In this document: one piece after another, positions 43,930-53,530 of the stretch
How positions within the stretch are numbered: the stretch's first letter is position 1
Layout of the letters: each line of letters starts with the position of its first letter
Assembly (NCBI GenBank): GCA_003105035.1
Contig: PQAL01000005.1
Location: 1 to 64,000, forward strand
DNA length: 64,000 bases
Origin: Anaerolineales bacterium
Lineage (GTDB): Bacteria > Chloroflexota > Anaerolineae > Anaerolineales > UBA4823
Direction: 5' to 3'
Position numbers and translations under genes: made by a program
Notes under the pieces: model-generated
Told to the model about the DNA's origin: nothing
What the model saw: only the letters and a program-made list of their open reading frames with translations
Databases searched by the model: none

Positions 43930-45360
43930 TTACCAGCCCAGGTAGCGGTCTATCGCTGCTGCAGCCTTCCGCCCCGCCACCATGGCGGTGACTACCAGGT
44001 GCGGTCCGGTGACCATGTCACCCCCACCGAAGATGCCCCGCCGGTGTGTGGCACCGGTATTCTCGTCCGTCATCAGCAGGCCAGATGTGTGGGTTTGTAT
44101 CCCCGGGGTGGTCTCACCGATCACTGGATCGGGTTTGTAGCCGATCGCCATCACTGCCGTGTCTGCTTCGATGATGAAGTCGGATCCCTCAACAGTCATG
44201 AATGAGCGGCGTCCATTCTCGTCAGGTTCACCCAGCTGCGTTCGTACGCATTCAATCTGCGCCAGACGCCCGTTTGCTCCAGCGATGAAGCGCACTGGTT
44301 GAGTCAAAAAGTGGTACTTGGCTCCCTCTTCAACTGCCATCTTGCGGTCTTTATAACCGCCGGGCATTTCCGCCTCGCCCCGCCTGTACAGGCAGGTCAC
44401 TTCCTGGGCATTCATCCGTAAAGCGGTCCGCAAACAGTCGGAGGAGGTATCCCCTCCGCCGATCACTACTACCTTCTTGCCTACTTCTGGTCGGCTGCAC
44501 ATCTCATGCGGCAACAGGTCCATATCCACGTTCGAGCGGATCAGAAAATCTGTCGCTTTATACACCCCTGGTAGCAGTTCCCCTGGGATGTTCATACTGG
44601 CATCCACCGTGGTTCCCACCCCCAAGAACACCGCGTTATAGCCTCCGCTGAACAGCTTATCCACGGTGATCTTCGGCCCGATATAGGTGTTGCATACAAA
44701 GGTCACCCCTGCTTTAAGCAAGTCATCCCAGATGTCAAACACCACTTTCTTGGGTAGCTTGAAATTGGGAATCCCATAGATCAGCAAACCACCCGGGGCC
44801 GGTCGCGCATCGAAGATCGTTACCCAATGGCCACAACCTACCAGCTGCTTGGCACACGCCAATCCGGCCGGCCCTGCCCCGATGATGGCCACCTTCTTCC
44901 CGGTAAATTTACCCACCGAAAGTGTAACACCCACCTTGCGCCGCTCATAATGGGTGGCAAACGCCTCCAGCACGCCCGTCGGCACGGGTATTTCGCCCTT
45001 CTTTCCCCGCACGCAGGCTCCCTCGCACAGCTTTTCCTGCGGGCAGATCCGCCCGCACACCTCAGGCAGGCTGCTGGTCTCCCGGTACACGCTTGCCGCT
45101 TGAAGGAACTCACCCTGCTCGATCAGCCACATGGCATATGAAATGTCATTTTTTGCCGGGCATGCCTTCTGGCAAGGGGCAGGGTCTGGGCAATGGATGC
45201 AGCGGCTGGCTTCATATCTGGCCCACTCCTCGTCGATGCGGATAATAGCCTCATCCCAATCTTTAACCCGTTCTGCAGCTGGGCGCGTGGGCAGCCCGCG
45301 CGAAGGGATCGCCATTCGTGCTTTTCGATCTACACCCGAAAAATCCCTTGGGATTTCCAT
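43930..45360 (-). CDS. GltD-like FAD/iron-sulfur oxidoreductase, paralogue 1 of 3
   Basis: A 476-residue flavoprotein like the small subunit of glutamate synthase. The N-terminal domain has two 4Fe-4S cysteine sets (Cys-Ile-His-Cys...Cys-Gln-Lys-Ala-Cys and Cys-Gly-Arg-Ile-Cys...Cys-Glu-Gly-Ala-Cys), then an FAD Rossmann motif Gly-Ala-Gly-Pro-Ala-Gly and an NAD(P)H motif Gly-Gly-Gly-Asp-Thr-Ser. Such subunits pass electrons from NAD(P)H to a partner (GltB, NfnA, PreA). No partner is encoded nearby. It is the last of three tandem paralogues and is followed by the terminator at 43869-43902. Confidence 0.88.
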   Translation of the reverse strand: MEIPRDFSGVDRKARMAIPSRGLPTRPAAERVKDWDEAIIRIDEEWARYEASRCIHCPDPAPCQKACPAKNDISYAMWLIEQGEFLQAASVYRETSSLPEVCGRICPQEKLCEGACVRGKKGEIPVPTGVLEAFATHYERRKVGVTLSVGKFTGKKVAIIGAGPAGLACAKQLVGCGHWVTIFDARPAPGGLLIYGIPNFKLPKKVVFDIWDDLLKAGVTFVCNTYIGPKITVDKLFSGGYNAVFLGVGTTVDASMNIPGELLPGVYKATDFLIRSNVDMDLLPHEMCSRPEVGKKVVVIGGGDTSSDCLRTALRMNAQEVTCLYRRGEAEMPGGYKDRKMAVEEGAKYHFLTQPVRFIAGANGRLAQIECVRTQLGEPDENGRRSFMTVEGSDFIIEADTAVMAIGYKPDPVIGETTPGIQTHTSGLLMTDENTGATHRRGIFGGGDMVTGPHLVVTAMVAGRKAAAAIDRYLGW

Positions 45361-45434
45361 CTAGTCCACTCCTCGGAAAATGTTGGACATTCTCTAATTA
45401 TTATGAAGGAGCCTTTTGAATAATTGTAGTCGTA

Positions 45435-46862
45435 TCAACCGAGGTATGCATCGATCGTATACCCGGCCTTACGCCCCGCTACGACGGCGGTTACCACCAT
45501 ATCAGGTCCGGTGACCACATCTCCACCCGTAAACACCCCGAACCGGCTGGTCGCCCCGGTCTCGCGATCCGCCACGATCATGCCCCACTTCTGTGTTTTC
45601 AAGCCTGGTGTCGTAGCAGTCACGATCGGGTCGGGGTAGTATCCCATAGCTACAATGGCAGTATCTGCATCGATAATAAAATTTGAGCCTTCTATGATCT
45701 CGGGGTAGCGCTGGCCTTCCTCATCCGGCTCGCCGACCATGATCTTCACACAGTCGATCCATGCCAGGTCTCCATCTGGGCCAGGGATCAATCTCACTGG
45801 TTGGCAAAGGTATTCGAATTTTACACCCTCTTCGATCGCCAGTATCCTGTCCCGGGCTCTGCCTGGTATCTCATGCTCAGTATAACGGTACAAACATGTG
45901 ACTTCCTTTGCACCCAGCCTCAGGGCAGTTCGTGCACAGTCAGTCGCCGGGTCTCCGCCCCCAATCACCACTACCCTCTTTCCCACTTCGGGATTAACCC
46001 GCATCCTGGGAGGCAGATGCGTTTTATCGGCGTTAGCCCGGATCAAAAACTCTGTGGCCTTGTAAACGCTCGGCAGATCCTCTCCAGAAATTTCCAGCGG
46101 AGCATCGATTCCGCTTCCCACGCCCAAAAAGACGGCTTCGTACCCTTCCTCAAACAGGTCGTTGACCGTCTTCTTCTTCTTACCGACCAGGGTGTTGCCC
46201 ACGAAGGTCACGCCGGCCTGTTTTAATCCGTTCCAAATATCTGAAATCAGTGCATGGGGGAGTTTGAAATTCGGGAACCCGTAGGTCAAGGCTCCCCCAG
46301 GGTATGAGCGGGTGTCATAGATCGTCACCCAGTGGCCCATGCGAATCAACACATCCGCACACGCCAGCCCCGACGGACCGGCACCCACGATCGCCACTTT
46401 CCGGCCGGTCAGATCGCCGGGTTGGATTTCAACACCCTTTTCCCGGCGCTCATACTCACACGCGAAAGATTCGAGCACGCCAATAAGAACGGGGTCACCG
46501 ATTTTCTTAAGCACGCATGCCCCCTCGCACAATCTTTCCTGGGGGCAAACCCTTCCACAGATCTCGGGCAGGAAGTTGGTCTTCCTGAAAATGCCCGCCG
46601 CTTCGATGAATTTACCCTTTTCAATTAAAAAGAGCGCTTGAGGAATATCACTCCCGGCCGGGCAGGCACGGCGGCAGGCTGCCATCTCATGGCAGTGGAT
46701 GCAGCGCGATGCCTCGTATTTCGCCCATTCTTCGTCGAGGGGTGCCCTGCCTTCATTAAAGTCCTTTACGCGCTCATCAACAGAACGGGTAGGTAGCCCG
46801 CGCGACGGCAGGTGGATACGCGCTTTTCGGTCAATTACCGAAGAGTCAAGCTGGGAATCCGT
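45435..46862 (-). CDS. GltD-like FAD/iron-sulfur oxidoreductase, paralogue 2 of 3, probable ACG start
   Basis: A 475-residue homologue of its two neighbours with both cysteine sets (Cys-Ile-His-Cys...Cys-Arg-Arg-Ala-Cys; Cys-Gly-Arg-Val-Cys...), the FAD motif and the NADP motif (Gly-Gly-Gly-Asp-Pro-Ala). The first ATG in frame (46685) would remove the first iron-sulfur cysteines. Reading upstream, the family N terminus (Ile-Asp-Arg-Lys-Ala-Arg, Pro-Ser-Arg-Gly) continues without any ATG, GTG or TTG. The codon aligned with Met1 of paralogue 1 is ACG at 46862-46860, with GAGG 5 bases before. It begins 7 bases after paralogue 3. A mutated start (ATG to ACG) or a very rare initiation is implied. 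Confidence 0.72.
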   Translation of the reverse strand, partial: TDSQLDSSVIDRKARIHLPSRGLPTRSVDERVKDFNEGRAPLDEEWAKYEASRCIHCHEMAACRRACPAGSDIPQALFLIEKGKFIEAAGIFRKTNFLPEICGRVCPQERLCEGACVLKKIGDPVLIGVLESFACEYERREKGVEIQPGDLTGRKVAIVGAGPSGLACADVLIRMGHWVTIYDTRSYPGGALTYGFPNFKLPHALISDIWNGLKQAGVTFVGNTLVGKKKKTVNDLFEEGYEAVFLGVGSGIDAPLEISGEDLPSVYKATEFLIRANADKTHLPPRMRVNPEVGKRVVVIGGGDPATDCARTALRLGAKEVTCLYRYTEHEIPGRARDRILAIEEGVKFEYLCQPVRLIPGPDGDLAWIDCVKIMVGEPDEEGQRYPEIIEGSNFIIDADTAIVAMGYYPDPIVTATTPGLKTQKWGMIVADRETGATSRFGVFTGGDVVTGPDMVVTAVVAGRKAGYTIDAYLG

Positions 46863-46869
46863 CTGTACC

Positions 46870-48303
46870 TCACTTACTCTGTAGATAGTGATCGATCGCT
46901 GCGGCCGCCTTGCGTCCAGCGACCATGGCCGTCACGACCAGGTCCGGACCGGTAACGTCGTCACCACCTGCAAATACGCCCGGCCGTGTGGTTGCACCGG
47001 TCTCGTGGTCAGCAACAATCAAGCCGTATTTCTGGGTTTTAAGCTCAGGGGTGGTGTCACCAATTATCGGGTTAGGCCAGTACCCCAGCGCCAACACTGC
47101 CGTATCAGCTTCAACGATGAAGTTTGATCCCTCAATCGGGACAGGCTTGCGCCGTCCCTTTGCATCAGGCTCACCCAGCTCCATGCGGATGCATTCAATT
47201 TTGGCCAGGTGGCCTTGCTCATCTGCAATGAATTTTACTGGCTGTGTCAGGAATTGGTAATGCGCGCCTTCTTCTAGAGCCAGCTCACGGTCCTTCACGC
47301 CGCCCGGCATTTCCTTAATTGTACGCCGGTACAGGCAGGTTACTTCCTCTGCCCCCATGCGCAGCGCTGTCCGCAGACAGTCTGAAGCGGTATCACCACC
47401 ACCGATCACCACTACCTTCTTGCCGATCTCCGGTCGTGAGCGCCAATCTTCAGGGAGCAGATCCATATCCACATTGCTGCGTGCCAAAAATTCTGTGGCC
47501 TTGTAAACACCGGGCAGGTCTTCACCGGGTACTTCCATCGGGGCATCCACATTGGAACCGACTCCAACAAATACCGCGTCAAATCCGTTCTCAAACAGTT
47601 GGTCGATGGTAATGTCCTTGCCAACGTAAGTGTCATACGAGAACTTTGCCCCGGCTGCTTCCATGTCTCCCACCCGACAGAAAACGATTTCTTTTGGGAT
47701 CTTGAATGGTGGGATACCATACACCAATAATCCTCCCGGGGCAGGCTTGGCTTCGATCACGGTTACATCGTGACCTTTTTGCAGCAATTGTTCTGTGCAG
47801 GCTAAGCCAGCCGGGCCTGCGCCTACAATCGCCACTTTCTTACCCGTCGGAGCCCCCACCGGCACCTTCACTCCCACTGTTCGCCTCTCATAGCAGGTTA
47901 CATAAGCCTCCAACGGCCCCGTCAATACGGATGCATGGCTCTTGATATGTGAACACGAGCCCTGGCAAAGCTGCTCCTGTGGACACACACGCCCACAGAT
48001 TTCAGGCAGGCTGCTGGTATGGCGGTATAATTTAGCGGCTTCCAGGAATTCACCTTGCTCAATCAGCCACATCGCTGACGGGATGTCATTATGGGTAGGG
48101 CAAGCTTCCACGCAGGGGGCTGGATCGGGGCAATGCACGCAGCGCGACGCCTCAAACATGGCCTCTTCAGGTGTCATCGGGATGCAGATATCATCAAAAT
48201 CACACACCCTCTGCGAGACGGTGCGATGGCTGATATCCAGGCTAGGTAGCCGGGCACGCGCCTTGCGATCGATCGCTAATGAATCACTTGAGATTTTTTC
48301 CAT
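46870..48303 (-). CDS. GltD-like FAD/iron-sulfur oxidoreductase, paralogue 3 of 3 (first in operon)
   Basis: A 477-residue protein with the same layout: Cys-Val-His-Cys...Cys-Val-Glu-Ala-Cys, Cys-Gly-Arg-Val-Cys...Cys-Gln-Gly-Ser-Cys, Gly-Ala-Gly-Pro-Ala-Gly and Gly-Gly-Gly-Asp-Thr-Ala. Start ATG at 48303 follows AGGAGGT by 5-6 bases; the longer frame to 48336 is not needed. It is closer in sequence to paralogue 1 than to paralogue 2. It is promoted from the 48304-48556 region, which contains a Crp-type palindrome. No glutamate synthase large subunit is near, so the physiological acceptor is unknown. Confidence 0.88.
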   Translation of the reverse strand: MEKISSDSLAIDRKARARLPSLDISHRTVSQRVCDFDDICIPMTPEEAMFEASRCVHCPDPAPCVEACPTHNDIPSAMWLIEQGEFLEAAKLYRHTSSLPEICGRVCPQEQLCQGSCSHIKSHASVLTGPLEAYVTCYERRTVGVKVPVGAPTGKKVAIVGAGPAGLACTEQLLQKGHDVTVIEAKPAPGGLLVYGIPPFKIPKEIVFCRVGDMEAAGAKFSYDTYVGKDITIDQLFENGFDAVFVGVGSNVDAPMEVPGEDLPGVYKATEFLARSNVDMDLLPEDWRSRPEIGKKVVVIGGGDTASDCLRTALRMGAEEVTCLYRRTIKEMPGGVKDRELALEEGAHYQFLTQPVKFIADEQGHLAKIECIRMELGEPDAKGRRKPVPIEGSNFIVEADTAVLALGYWPNPIIGDTTPELKTQKYGLIVADHETGATTRPGVFAGGDDVTGPDLVVTAMVAGRKAAAAIDHYLQSK

Positions 48304-48384
48304 CCTGCACCTCCTGCACGAGAAACGTATTTTCATATTATCGGGGTTAAACCGAAAAAATTAGTCCCTATTGTCATATAATTT

Positions 48385-48400
48385 TGTGACGGTTGTCACA
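48385..48400. promoter_or_regulatory. Crp/Fnr-type palindromic operator
   Basis: TGTGACGGTTGTCACA fits TGTGA-N6-TCACA exactly, the consensus for Crp-family activators. It lies between the divergent GltD-like operon and the exporter operon. A TATAAT on the plus strand (48377-48382) is adjacent, so binding would also affect that promoter. Confidence 0.6.
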
Positions 48401-48556
48401 TGCTATTTGGTCAGATTCTTGCACGTTTTGAAGCACATTCTTTCATTTCTAATGCAGTTCTTACAATGTTTTGATAAGATGGTCTCTTGCACTCAGCAAC
48501 AAATATCTTCTCAAATTGTCACCTCTTTGGGGCTGCCTCAGGAGGAGGGTTAAATC

Positions 48557-49939
48557 ATGCGCAAATTCATTATCATCGTACTGAGTCTGGTCGCCCTGGG
48601 TATCATTGGTTATTTTGGCTACCAGGTGGTTAAAAATCGCCAGCAAGCCAGGTCCATCAGCAATTTGGAAACCGTCACTGCCAGCCAGGGTAGCCTGACG
48701 GCTACCGTCGGAGCGACCGGCACAGTTCGCCCTGATCAATCTGCCCTCATTGCCTGGCAGACCACTGGCAATATCGACCAGGTGTACATACAGGTAGGTG
48801 AAGTGGTCACCTCAGGCCAGGTACTTGCCAGTCTGGTCAAGACCTCTCTACCCCAAAATATCATCCTGGCCCAATCCGATATGATTGCCGCTCAGAAACA
48901 GCTGGATGACCTGCAGAACAACCAATCCGCCTCCAAGCAAGCCTTGCAGGCAATAAATGCTAGCCAACAGGCAGTCTATGATGCGGAACGGGCGATGGTC
49001 AGGTTTGACCAAAAAGCGTATAAGGATGAGCTCGAAAAAGCCCAGAACACAGTGGTGGACAAAAAAGACGCCCTTGATGAGGCCCAGAAAGATTTTGATC
49101 CCTACAAGGATTGGGACCCCAACAATGCTACCTATCAGAAATATGAGCAGCGCCTGACGGATGCTCAGATCGCCTACGATGAAGCTGTCCGTAAGGTCAA
49201 TGAGCTTGAGCTGCAGCAACAGGCTGCCCAGGCGAACCTCGACGCAGCCCATGCCGCCCTGGCTGATGCCCAACGCGCTTTTGATAAGGTCAAGGATGGA
49301 CCAAACCCGGATGACATCACTGCGTTGCAAACCCGTATCGCGGCTGCACAGGCAACCCTGGATAACGCCAGCCTGACTGCCCCGTTTAACGGAACAATCA
49401 CCGAGATTGACATTAAATCTGGCGACCAGGTCGCTCCTGGCCTCACAGCGTTTCGCCTGGATGACCTCGGCCGCCTGCTCATTGATGTGCAGGTTTCAGA
49501 AGTAGATATCAACAGCATCAAGGTCGGTCAGCCGGTCACTTTGAGCTTTGATGCCATTCAGGATAGGCAATTTGCGGGTGTGGTCAGTCAGGTGGCACCT
49601 GTCGGGAATATTGTCCAGGGCGTGGTTAATTTCGAGGTCACCGTGGAGCTAACCGATGCCGATGAAAATGTGAAACCTGGGATGACTGCTGCGGTGAATA
49701 TCATCATCGATCAGATTACCGATGCCTTGCTGGTTCCTAACCGCGCTGTGCGTGTGGTGGATGGTAAGCAGGTTGTGTACATCCTGAATAACGGGCAGTT
49801 GCAGGAAGTTGAAGTAACCCTCGGCGCTTCCTCTGATAGCATGAGTGAAGTGACCGGCGGTAGTTTGCAGGCAGGTGATCAGATCGTCCTGAACCCGCCT
49901 CAAGATTTATTGACGATGGGGGGTCCCTTTGGAAGGTAA
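48557..49939 (+). CDS. periplasmic/extracytoplasmic adaptor of a MacA-type export system
   Basis: A 460-residue membrane-fusion protein of the HlyD/MacA family. An N-terminal signal anchor (about 3-25), a biotinyl-lipoyl-like half (Val-Gly-Ala-Thr-Gly-Thr-Val), a long coiled coil of about 150 residues (about 110-270), the second lipoyl half (Asn-Gly-Thr-Ile-Thr-Glu), and beta-barrel and membrane-proximal domains follow in order. GGAGG is 9 bases before the ATG. It is the first of three genes and should bridge the MacB-type permease to the outside. In an organism without a typical outer membrane the partner channel is unclear. Confidence 0.9.
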   Translation: MRKFIIIVLSLVALGIIGYFGYQVVKNRQQARSISNLETVTASQGSLTATVGATGTVRPDQSALIAWQTTGNIDQVYIQVGEVVTSGQVLASLVKTSLPQNIILAQSDMIAAQKQLDDLQNNQSASKQALQAINASQQAVYDAERAMVRFDQKAYKDELEKAQNTVVDKKDALDEAQKDFDPYKDWDPNNATYQKYEQRLTDAQIAYDEAVRKVNELELQQQAAQANLDAAHAALADAQRAFDKVKDGPNPDDITALQTRIAAAQATLDNASLTAPFNGTITEIDIKSGDQVAPGLTAFRLDDLGRLLIDVQVSEVDINSIKVGQPVTLSFDAIQDRQFAGVVSQVAPVGNIVQGVVNFEVTVELTDADENVKPGMTAAVNIIIDQITDALLVPNRAVRVVDGKQVVYILNNGQLQEVEVTLGASSDSMSEVTGGSLQAGDQIVLNPPQDLLTMGGPFGR

Positions 49940-49940
49940 C

Positions 49941-50660
49941 ATGGCTGGATACGCTTTCACAACTAATCCCATGCCCCCTGCCAACGGGTGGGTCATTCAT
50001 GCTGACAACCTGACCAAGATCTATAAAATGGGCCAGGTGGATGTCCATGCCCTCAATGGGCTGTCTTTAAATATCTCCCGCGGTGAGATTGTCGCCATCA
50101 TGGGCCCTTCCGGTTCTGGTAAATCGACCCTGATGAACATCATCGGTTGCCTAGATCGGCCCACCTCTGGGGAATATATCCTGGATGGTGAGAACGTCTC
50201 GCGTCTCACCGATGACCAGCTAGCCACGATCCGTAACCGTAAAGTAGGTTTCGTCTTCCAGAGTTTTAATTTGCTGAACCGCGCCACTGCCCTGGCCAAT
50301 GTTGAGCTTCCATTACGTTATTCAAGTCAGGATAAAGGCCGACGTGAAAGGGCACTCCATGCCCTCGAATCCGTCGGGCTGTCTGATCGTATCGGTCACC
50401 GCCCAAACGAGCTATCTGGCGGGCAACAACAGCGCGTGGCTATCGCCCGTGCCCTGGTCAATGACCCTGCCATTATTCTCGCCGATGAACCGACCGGTAA
50501 TCTTGATACCAAATCAGGCCTTGAAATTATGGAACTCCTGTTGAGCCTTAACCGCGAGCAGGGCACTACCCTGATCATCGTCACCCATGCTGCAGATATC
50601 GCTTCCCAAACACAGCGCATCATCCGCATACGCGATGGTGTGGTGGAGGCAGCTCAATGA
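49941..50660 (+). CDS. ABC transporter ATP-binding protein, MacB/LolD type
   Basis: A 239-residue ATPase. Walker A is Gly-Pro-Ser-Gly-Ser-Gly-Lys-Ser-Thr near residue 56, the signature is Leu-Ser-Gly-Gly-Gln-Gln-Gln near 157, and Walker B is [11 protein letters not shown]. The Gly-Asn-Leu-Asp tail is characteristic of the MacB/LolD group. GGAAGG lies 3 bases before the ATG at 49941. It overlaps the permease gene by ATGA. Confidence 0.95.
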   Translation: MAGYAFTTNPMPPANGWVIHADNLTKIYKMGQVDVHALNGLSLNISRGEIVAIMGPSGSGKSTLMNIIGCLDRPTSGEYILDGENVSRLTDDQLATIRNRKVGFVFQSFNLLNRATALANVELPLRYSSQDKGRRERALHALESVGLSDRIGHRPNELSGGQQQRVAIARALVNDPAIILADEPTGNLDTKSGLEIMELLLSLNREQGTTLIIVTHAADIASQTQRIIRIRDGVVEAAQ

Positions 50661-51883
50661 ACATCGGGCAGGCCGTCCTCGAAGCATTTGAAAGTCTGGC
50701 AGCCAATAAGTTGCGCGCTGGGTTGACCATTCTAGGTATTGTCATCGGTGTGGGAGCTGTTATCGCCATGGTTTCGGTTGGCCGTGGTGCCCAGGCTACT
50801 ATCACCGAATCGATCAACGGCATTGGCACCAACCTGATTTTCGTTTTCCGCGGTGGCTCGGAGGATGTACGCAATCCCAAGCACATCACGCTGCAGGATG
50901 CACAGGCCATCGCCGATCCTTTTCAAGCTCCTTCTGTCAGTGCAGTCGCTCCAGTCATCCAGGATTCTGGTAAAGTAACCTTCGGGCGGGAGAGCACAAC
51001 TACCAGCATCACTGGCGTTACGCCGGAATACCAGAGTGTGCGTAAGTACGGCTTGACCGAAGGTGAATTCATCAACCAGGAACAGCTGCTCGGCCAGGCT
51101 TCTGTGGTGTTGTTAGGCTCCGAGGTGGCTGATAAGCTCTTCGGTCGCCAGGAAGGCCTGATCGGCGAGACCGTGCGTATTGAAGGGCAACCCTATCGTG
51201 TCATTGGCGTCCTGGAGTCTAAGGGTGGCTCTGGCTTCTCCAATGCCGATAACCAGATCATGGTACCTTTTTCCACTGCCCAGGCCCGCCTCATCCGTCA
51301 TGCTGTCACCGACCAGGTGGATCTGCTTCTTGTAGAAGCAGTCAGCCCCAAAGCCGTGCCCGCTGCCAGTGAAGAAGTCGCCCAGATCTTGCGCACACGC
51401 CACCGCACCGCCATCGGTGCCGACGACTTCACCATCCTGACCCAGCAAGATTTCTTGTCAACAGCCAGCACCATCACCAATGTGCTGACCATCTTCCTGG
51501 GTGGCGTTGCAGCCATTTCGCTGCTTGTGGGTGGCATCGGCATCATGAATATCATGCTGGTCTCGGTCACCGAGCGTACCCGTGAGATTGGTTTACGGAA
51601 AGCGGTTGGTGCTCACAAAAGTGATATCCTGATCCAGTTCCTGGCCGAGTCTTCCGTGCTCAGCCTCATCGGTGGTGTCATCGGCATCATCCTCGGTTAT
51701 GCCATCGCGATTGTCGTATCACAGATTGCCAAGGCGAGTAATGCCAACATCGCCCCCACGATCAGCCTCGATATCATCTTGATCGCCACCTTGTTTTCCA
51801 CAGCTGTGGGACTGTTCTTCGGTCTATATCCGGCCAACCGCGCTGCCAACCTCGAGCCGGTTGAAGCACTACGCTACGAATAA
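50657..51883 (+). CDS. ABC transporter permease, MacB/FtsX type
   Basis: A 408-residue permease. One N-terminal helix (about 18-42), a MacB_PCD periplasmic-type core domain of about 220 residues, and three C-terminal helices with the FtsX region (Gly-Gly-Ile-Gly-Ile-Met-Asn-Ile-Met, [10 protein letters not shown]). MacB-type machines move substrates by mechanotransmission from the extracytoplasmic side. Together with the two preceding genes this makes a full exporter for an unknown peptide, lipid or antibiotic. The next gene is on the other strand. Confidence 0.93.
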   Translation: MNIGQAVLEAFESLAANKLRAGLTILGIVIGVGAVIAMVSVGRGAQATITESINGIGTNLIFVFRGGSEDVRNPKHITLQDAQAIADPFQAPSVSAVAPVIQDSGKVTFGRESTTTSITGVTPEYQSVRKYGLTEGEFINQEQLLGQASVVLLGSEVADKLFGRQEGLIGETVRIEGQPYRVIGVLESKGGSGFSNADNQIMVPFSTAQARLIRHAVTDQVDLLLVEAVSPKAVPAASEEVAQILRTRHRTAIGADDFTILTQQDFLSTASTITNVLTIFLGGVAAISLLVGGIGIMNIMLVSVTERTREIGLRKAVGAHKSDILIQFLAESSVLSLIGGVIGIILGYAIAIVVSQIAKASNANIAPTISLDIILIATLFSTAVGLFFGLYPANRAANLEPVEALRYE

Positions 51884-51889
51884 ACTGGA

Positions 51890-53068
51890 TCAATCTCCCA
51901 GCTTATCAAGCGCAGTCTTCATCCGTTCCAGGGCATGAGTCAGCGTCACCCAAGAGCAGGCGAAGTTAAGGCGAACAAACCCCTTCCCACCCGTCCCAAA
52001 GGTTGCTCCGTCATTCAATCCCACGCGGGCTTCCTTTATGAAAAATTCGCATGGATTCCCCTGGATACCAGCTTTCCGGCAATCCAGCCATCCCAGGTAC
52101 GTACCTTCTGGTTGCATCATATGTAGGCTGGGCAGCTGCTCTCGCACATATTGCGTCAAATAATCGCGGTTGCTTTCCAAATAATTTAATGCCTGATCCA
52201 GCCATTCCTGGCCATCCCGGTATGCAGCCAGAGTCGCCCGCAGGCCCATCAAGTTTACCCACATGACCAGCCCCCGCATGCTTTCAACGAATTTCCTGCG
52301 CAGCTCCTGATTTTGGATGATGGCAAAGGAACACTGCAATCCGGCAATATTAAATGTCTTGGTCGGTGCCATCAAGGTGATCGTGTTCTGAGCGACTTCC
52401 CTACCCAATGTTGCAATGGGGATATGTCTGTGCCGTTTAAACACCAGGTCACAGTGAATCTCATCGGAGCAGATCACCACCTCTTTACGCAGGCAGATTT
52501 CTGCCATGCGCTCCAGCTCATCTTTGCGAAAAACACGCCCTACAGGGTTATGCGGGTTGCACAAGATGAATAACCTGGTACGCTCCGTGATCGCCCTTTC
52601 AAAGGTCTCCCAGTTGATTTCATAATACCCATCGCGACCCTGTTCTAAAACAGCTTCGTGTCGTTTCATGTTCGCATTTTGGGCGGTGCCCAGGAATGGA
52701 GGGTAGACCGGTGTCTGCACCAATACACTGCCGCGTGAAACGGCAAGGCTCTGGCAGGCAAGGTTCAACCCTACGATCACCCCTGGCAAGATGACCACCT
52801 CCTCGGTTGCCACCTTCCAGTCATACAACCTTAACATGCGTTCAACGATCACCTCTCGCAGCTCGGCGATGGGTTTGTGGTTGGAAAAAACATCCGGGTA
52901 GCCATAAATCGCCTCGTCAACACGTTCCCTCAGTGCCCGCCTGATCGGATCGGCCACCGGGTAATCCATGTCTGCCACCCATAACGGAAGCACATCTGGC
53001 TCAAATTGGTTCCACTTGACGCTGTCCGTTAACCGCCGGTCTGGTAGGTGATCGAAATCGTATCGCAT
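51890..53068 (-). CDS. MalY/PatB-type PLP-dependent C-S lyase or aminotransferase
   Basis: A 392-residue fold-type-I PLP protein of the MalY/PatB group, which act mostly as cystathionine beta-lyases or cysteine desulfhydrases. Visible are Asp-Met-Asp-Tyr-Pro near residue 34, Tyr-Gly-Tyr-Pro, Asn-Pro-His-Asn-Pro-Val-Gly, Ser-Asp-Glu-Ile-His-Cys-Asp, the PLP lysine in Pro-Thr-Lys-Thr-Phe-Asn, and a C-terminal Arg-Leu-Asn-Phe-Ala. With cysK and cysE in the window it could take part in cysteine/methionine turnover; MalY also acts as a regulator in E. coli, but that is not implied here. Confidence 0.87.
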   Translation of the reverse strand: MRYDFDHLPDRRLTDSVKWNQFEPDVLPLWVADMDYPVADPIRRALRERVDEAIYGYPDVFSNHKPIAELREVIVERMLRLYDWKVATEEVVILPGVIVGLNLACQSLAVSRGSVLVQTPVYPPFLGTAQNANMKRHEAVLEQGRDGYYEINWETFERAITERTRLFILCNPHNPVGRVFRKDELERMAEICLRKEVVICSDEIHCDLVFKRHRHIPIATLGREVAQNTITLMAPTKTFNIAGLQCSFAIIQNQELRRKFVESMRGLVMWVNLMGLRATLAAYRDGQEWLDQALNYLESNRDYLTQYVREQLPSLHMMQPEGTYLGWLDCRKAGIQGNPCEFFIKEARVGLNDGATFGTGGKGFVRLNFACSWVTLTHALERMKTALDKLGD

Positions 53069-53530
53069 GTTACCCCTTCATGAGCATTGATGAAAGCTTC
53101 AAGGTCAGATTTTGTAGGTTGGGTTGAGCAAACGACTTTTTGTAAAACCCAACACCGCTTCGGATTGGGTCAATCCGTTTTACTTTTATTTACCTGCTTG
53201 TATGTTGGGCCTGTCCGTTTCGCTCTTTTACCGGATTATGCGTGTGATCTTTCACGCGAAACCCAACAAAATTAAGATGATTACTGTCACAATCCTACAC
53301 GAAACCCGCTAACTCAATATTTCTTGCACCTACGACACATTAATACAATTTCGCAATTAATCATGCAGAACCACGCATAGTCTAACACAATCTCAAAAAA
53401 AATACCCCATTAAATAGTGCCCATTTTCATAATTCCCTCAAGCAAAAATCACCCTTCGCCTGCCCGTCTTCCTTTTGGTGTAAAATTAGCTTACCAGTAC
53501 CCATCAGTTTACATTCTAAGGAGGTATGCT
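53069..53530. other. intergenic region with GTAGGTTGGGTT repeats
   Basis: No gene is supported in these 462 bases. GTAGGTTGGGTTGAG occurs at 53114-53128, and AAACCCAACA-type complements occur at 53146-53155 and near 53260-53270. Together they could fold into large hairpins. The rest is AT-rich. The SerA ribosome binding site (AAGGAGG) lies at its end. Confidence 0.5.
53114..53275. repeat. GTAGGTTGGGTTGAG...AAACCCAACA dispersed repeat
   Basis: The left part GTAGGTTGGGTTGAG has complements AAACCCAAC at two downstream places. The same core is found in this window at 57390, 61935 and 61957. A GTAGGTTGGGTT/AACCCAAC element of this sort is dispersed in many bacterial genomes (known pattern, not searched). 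Confidence 0.6.

Noticed and set aside
46860-46880. Programmed +1 frameshift fusing GltD-like paralogues 3 and 2
   Set aside because: A +1 slip at the stop would join the frames, but there is no RF2-type slippery signal, and a ribosome binding site plus an ACG aligned with Met1 of the paralogue explains the arrangement better.
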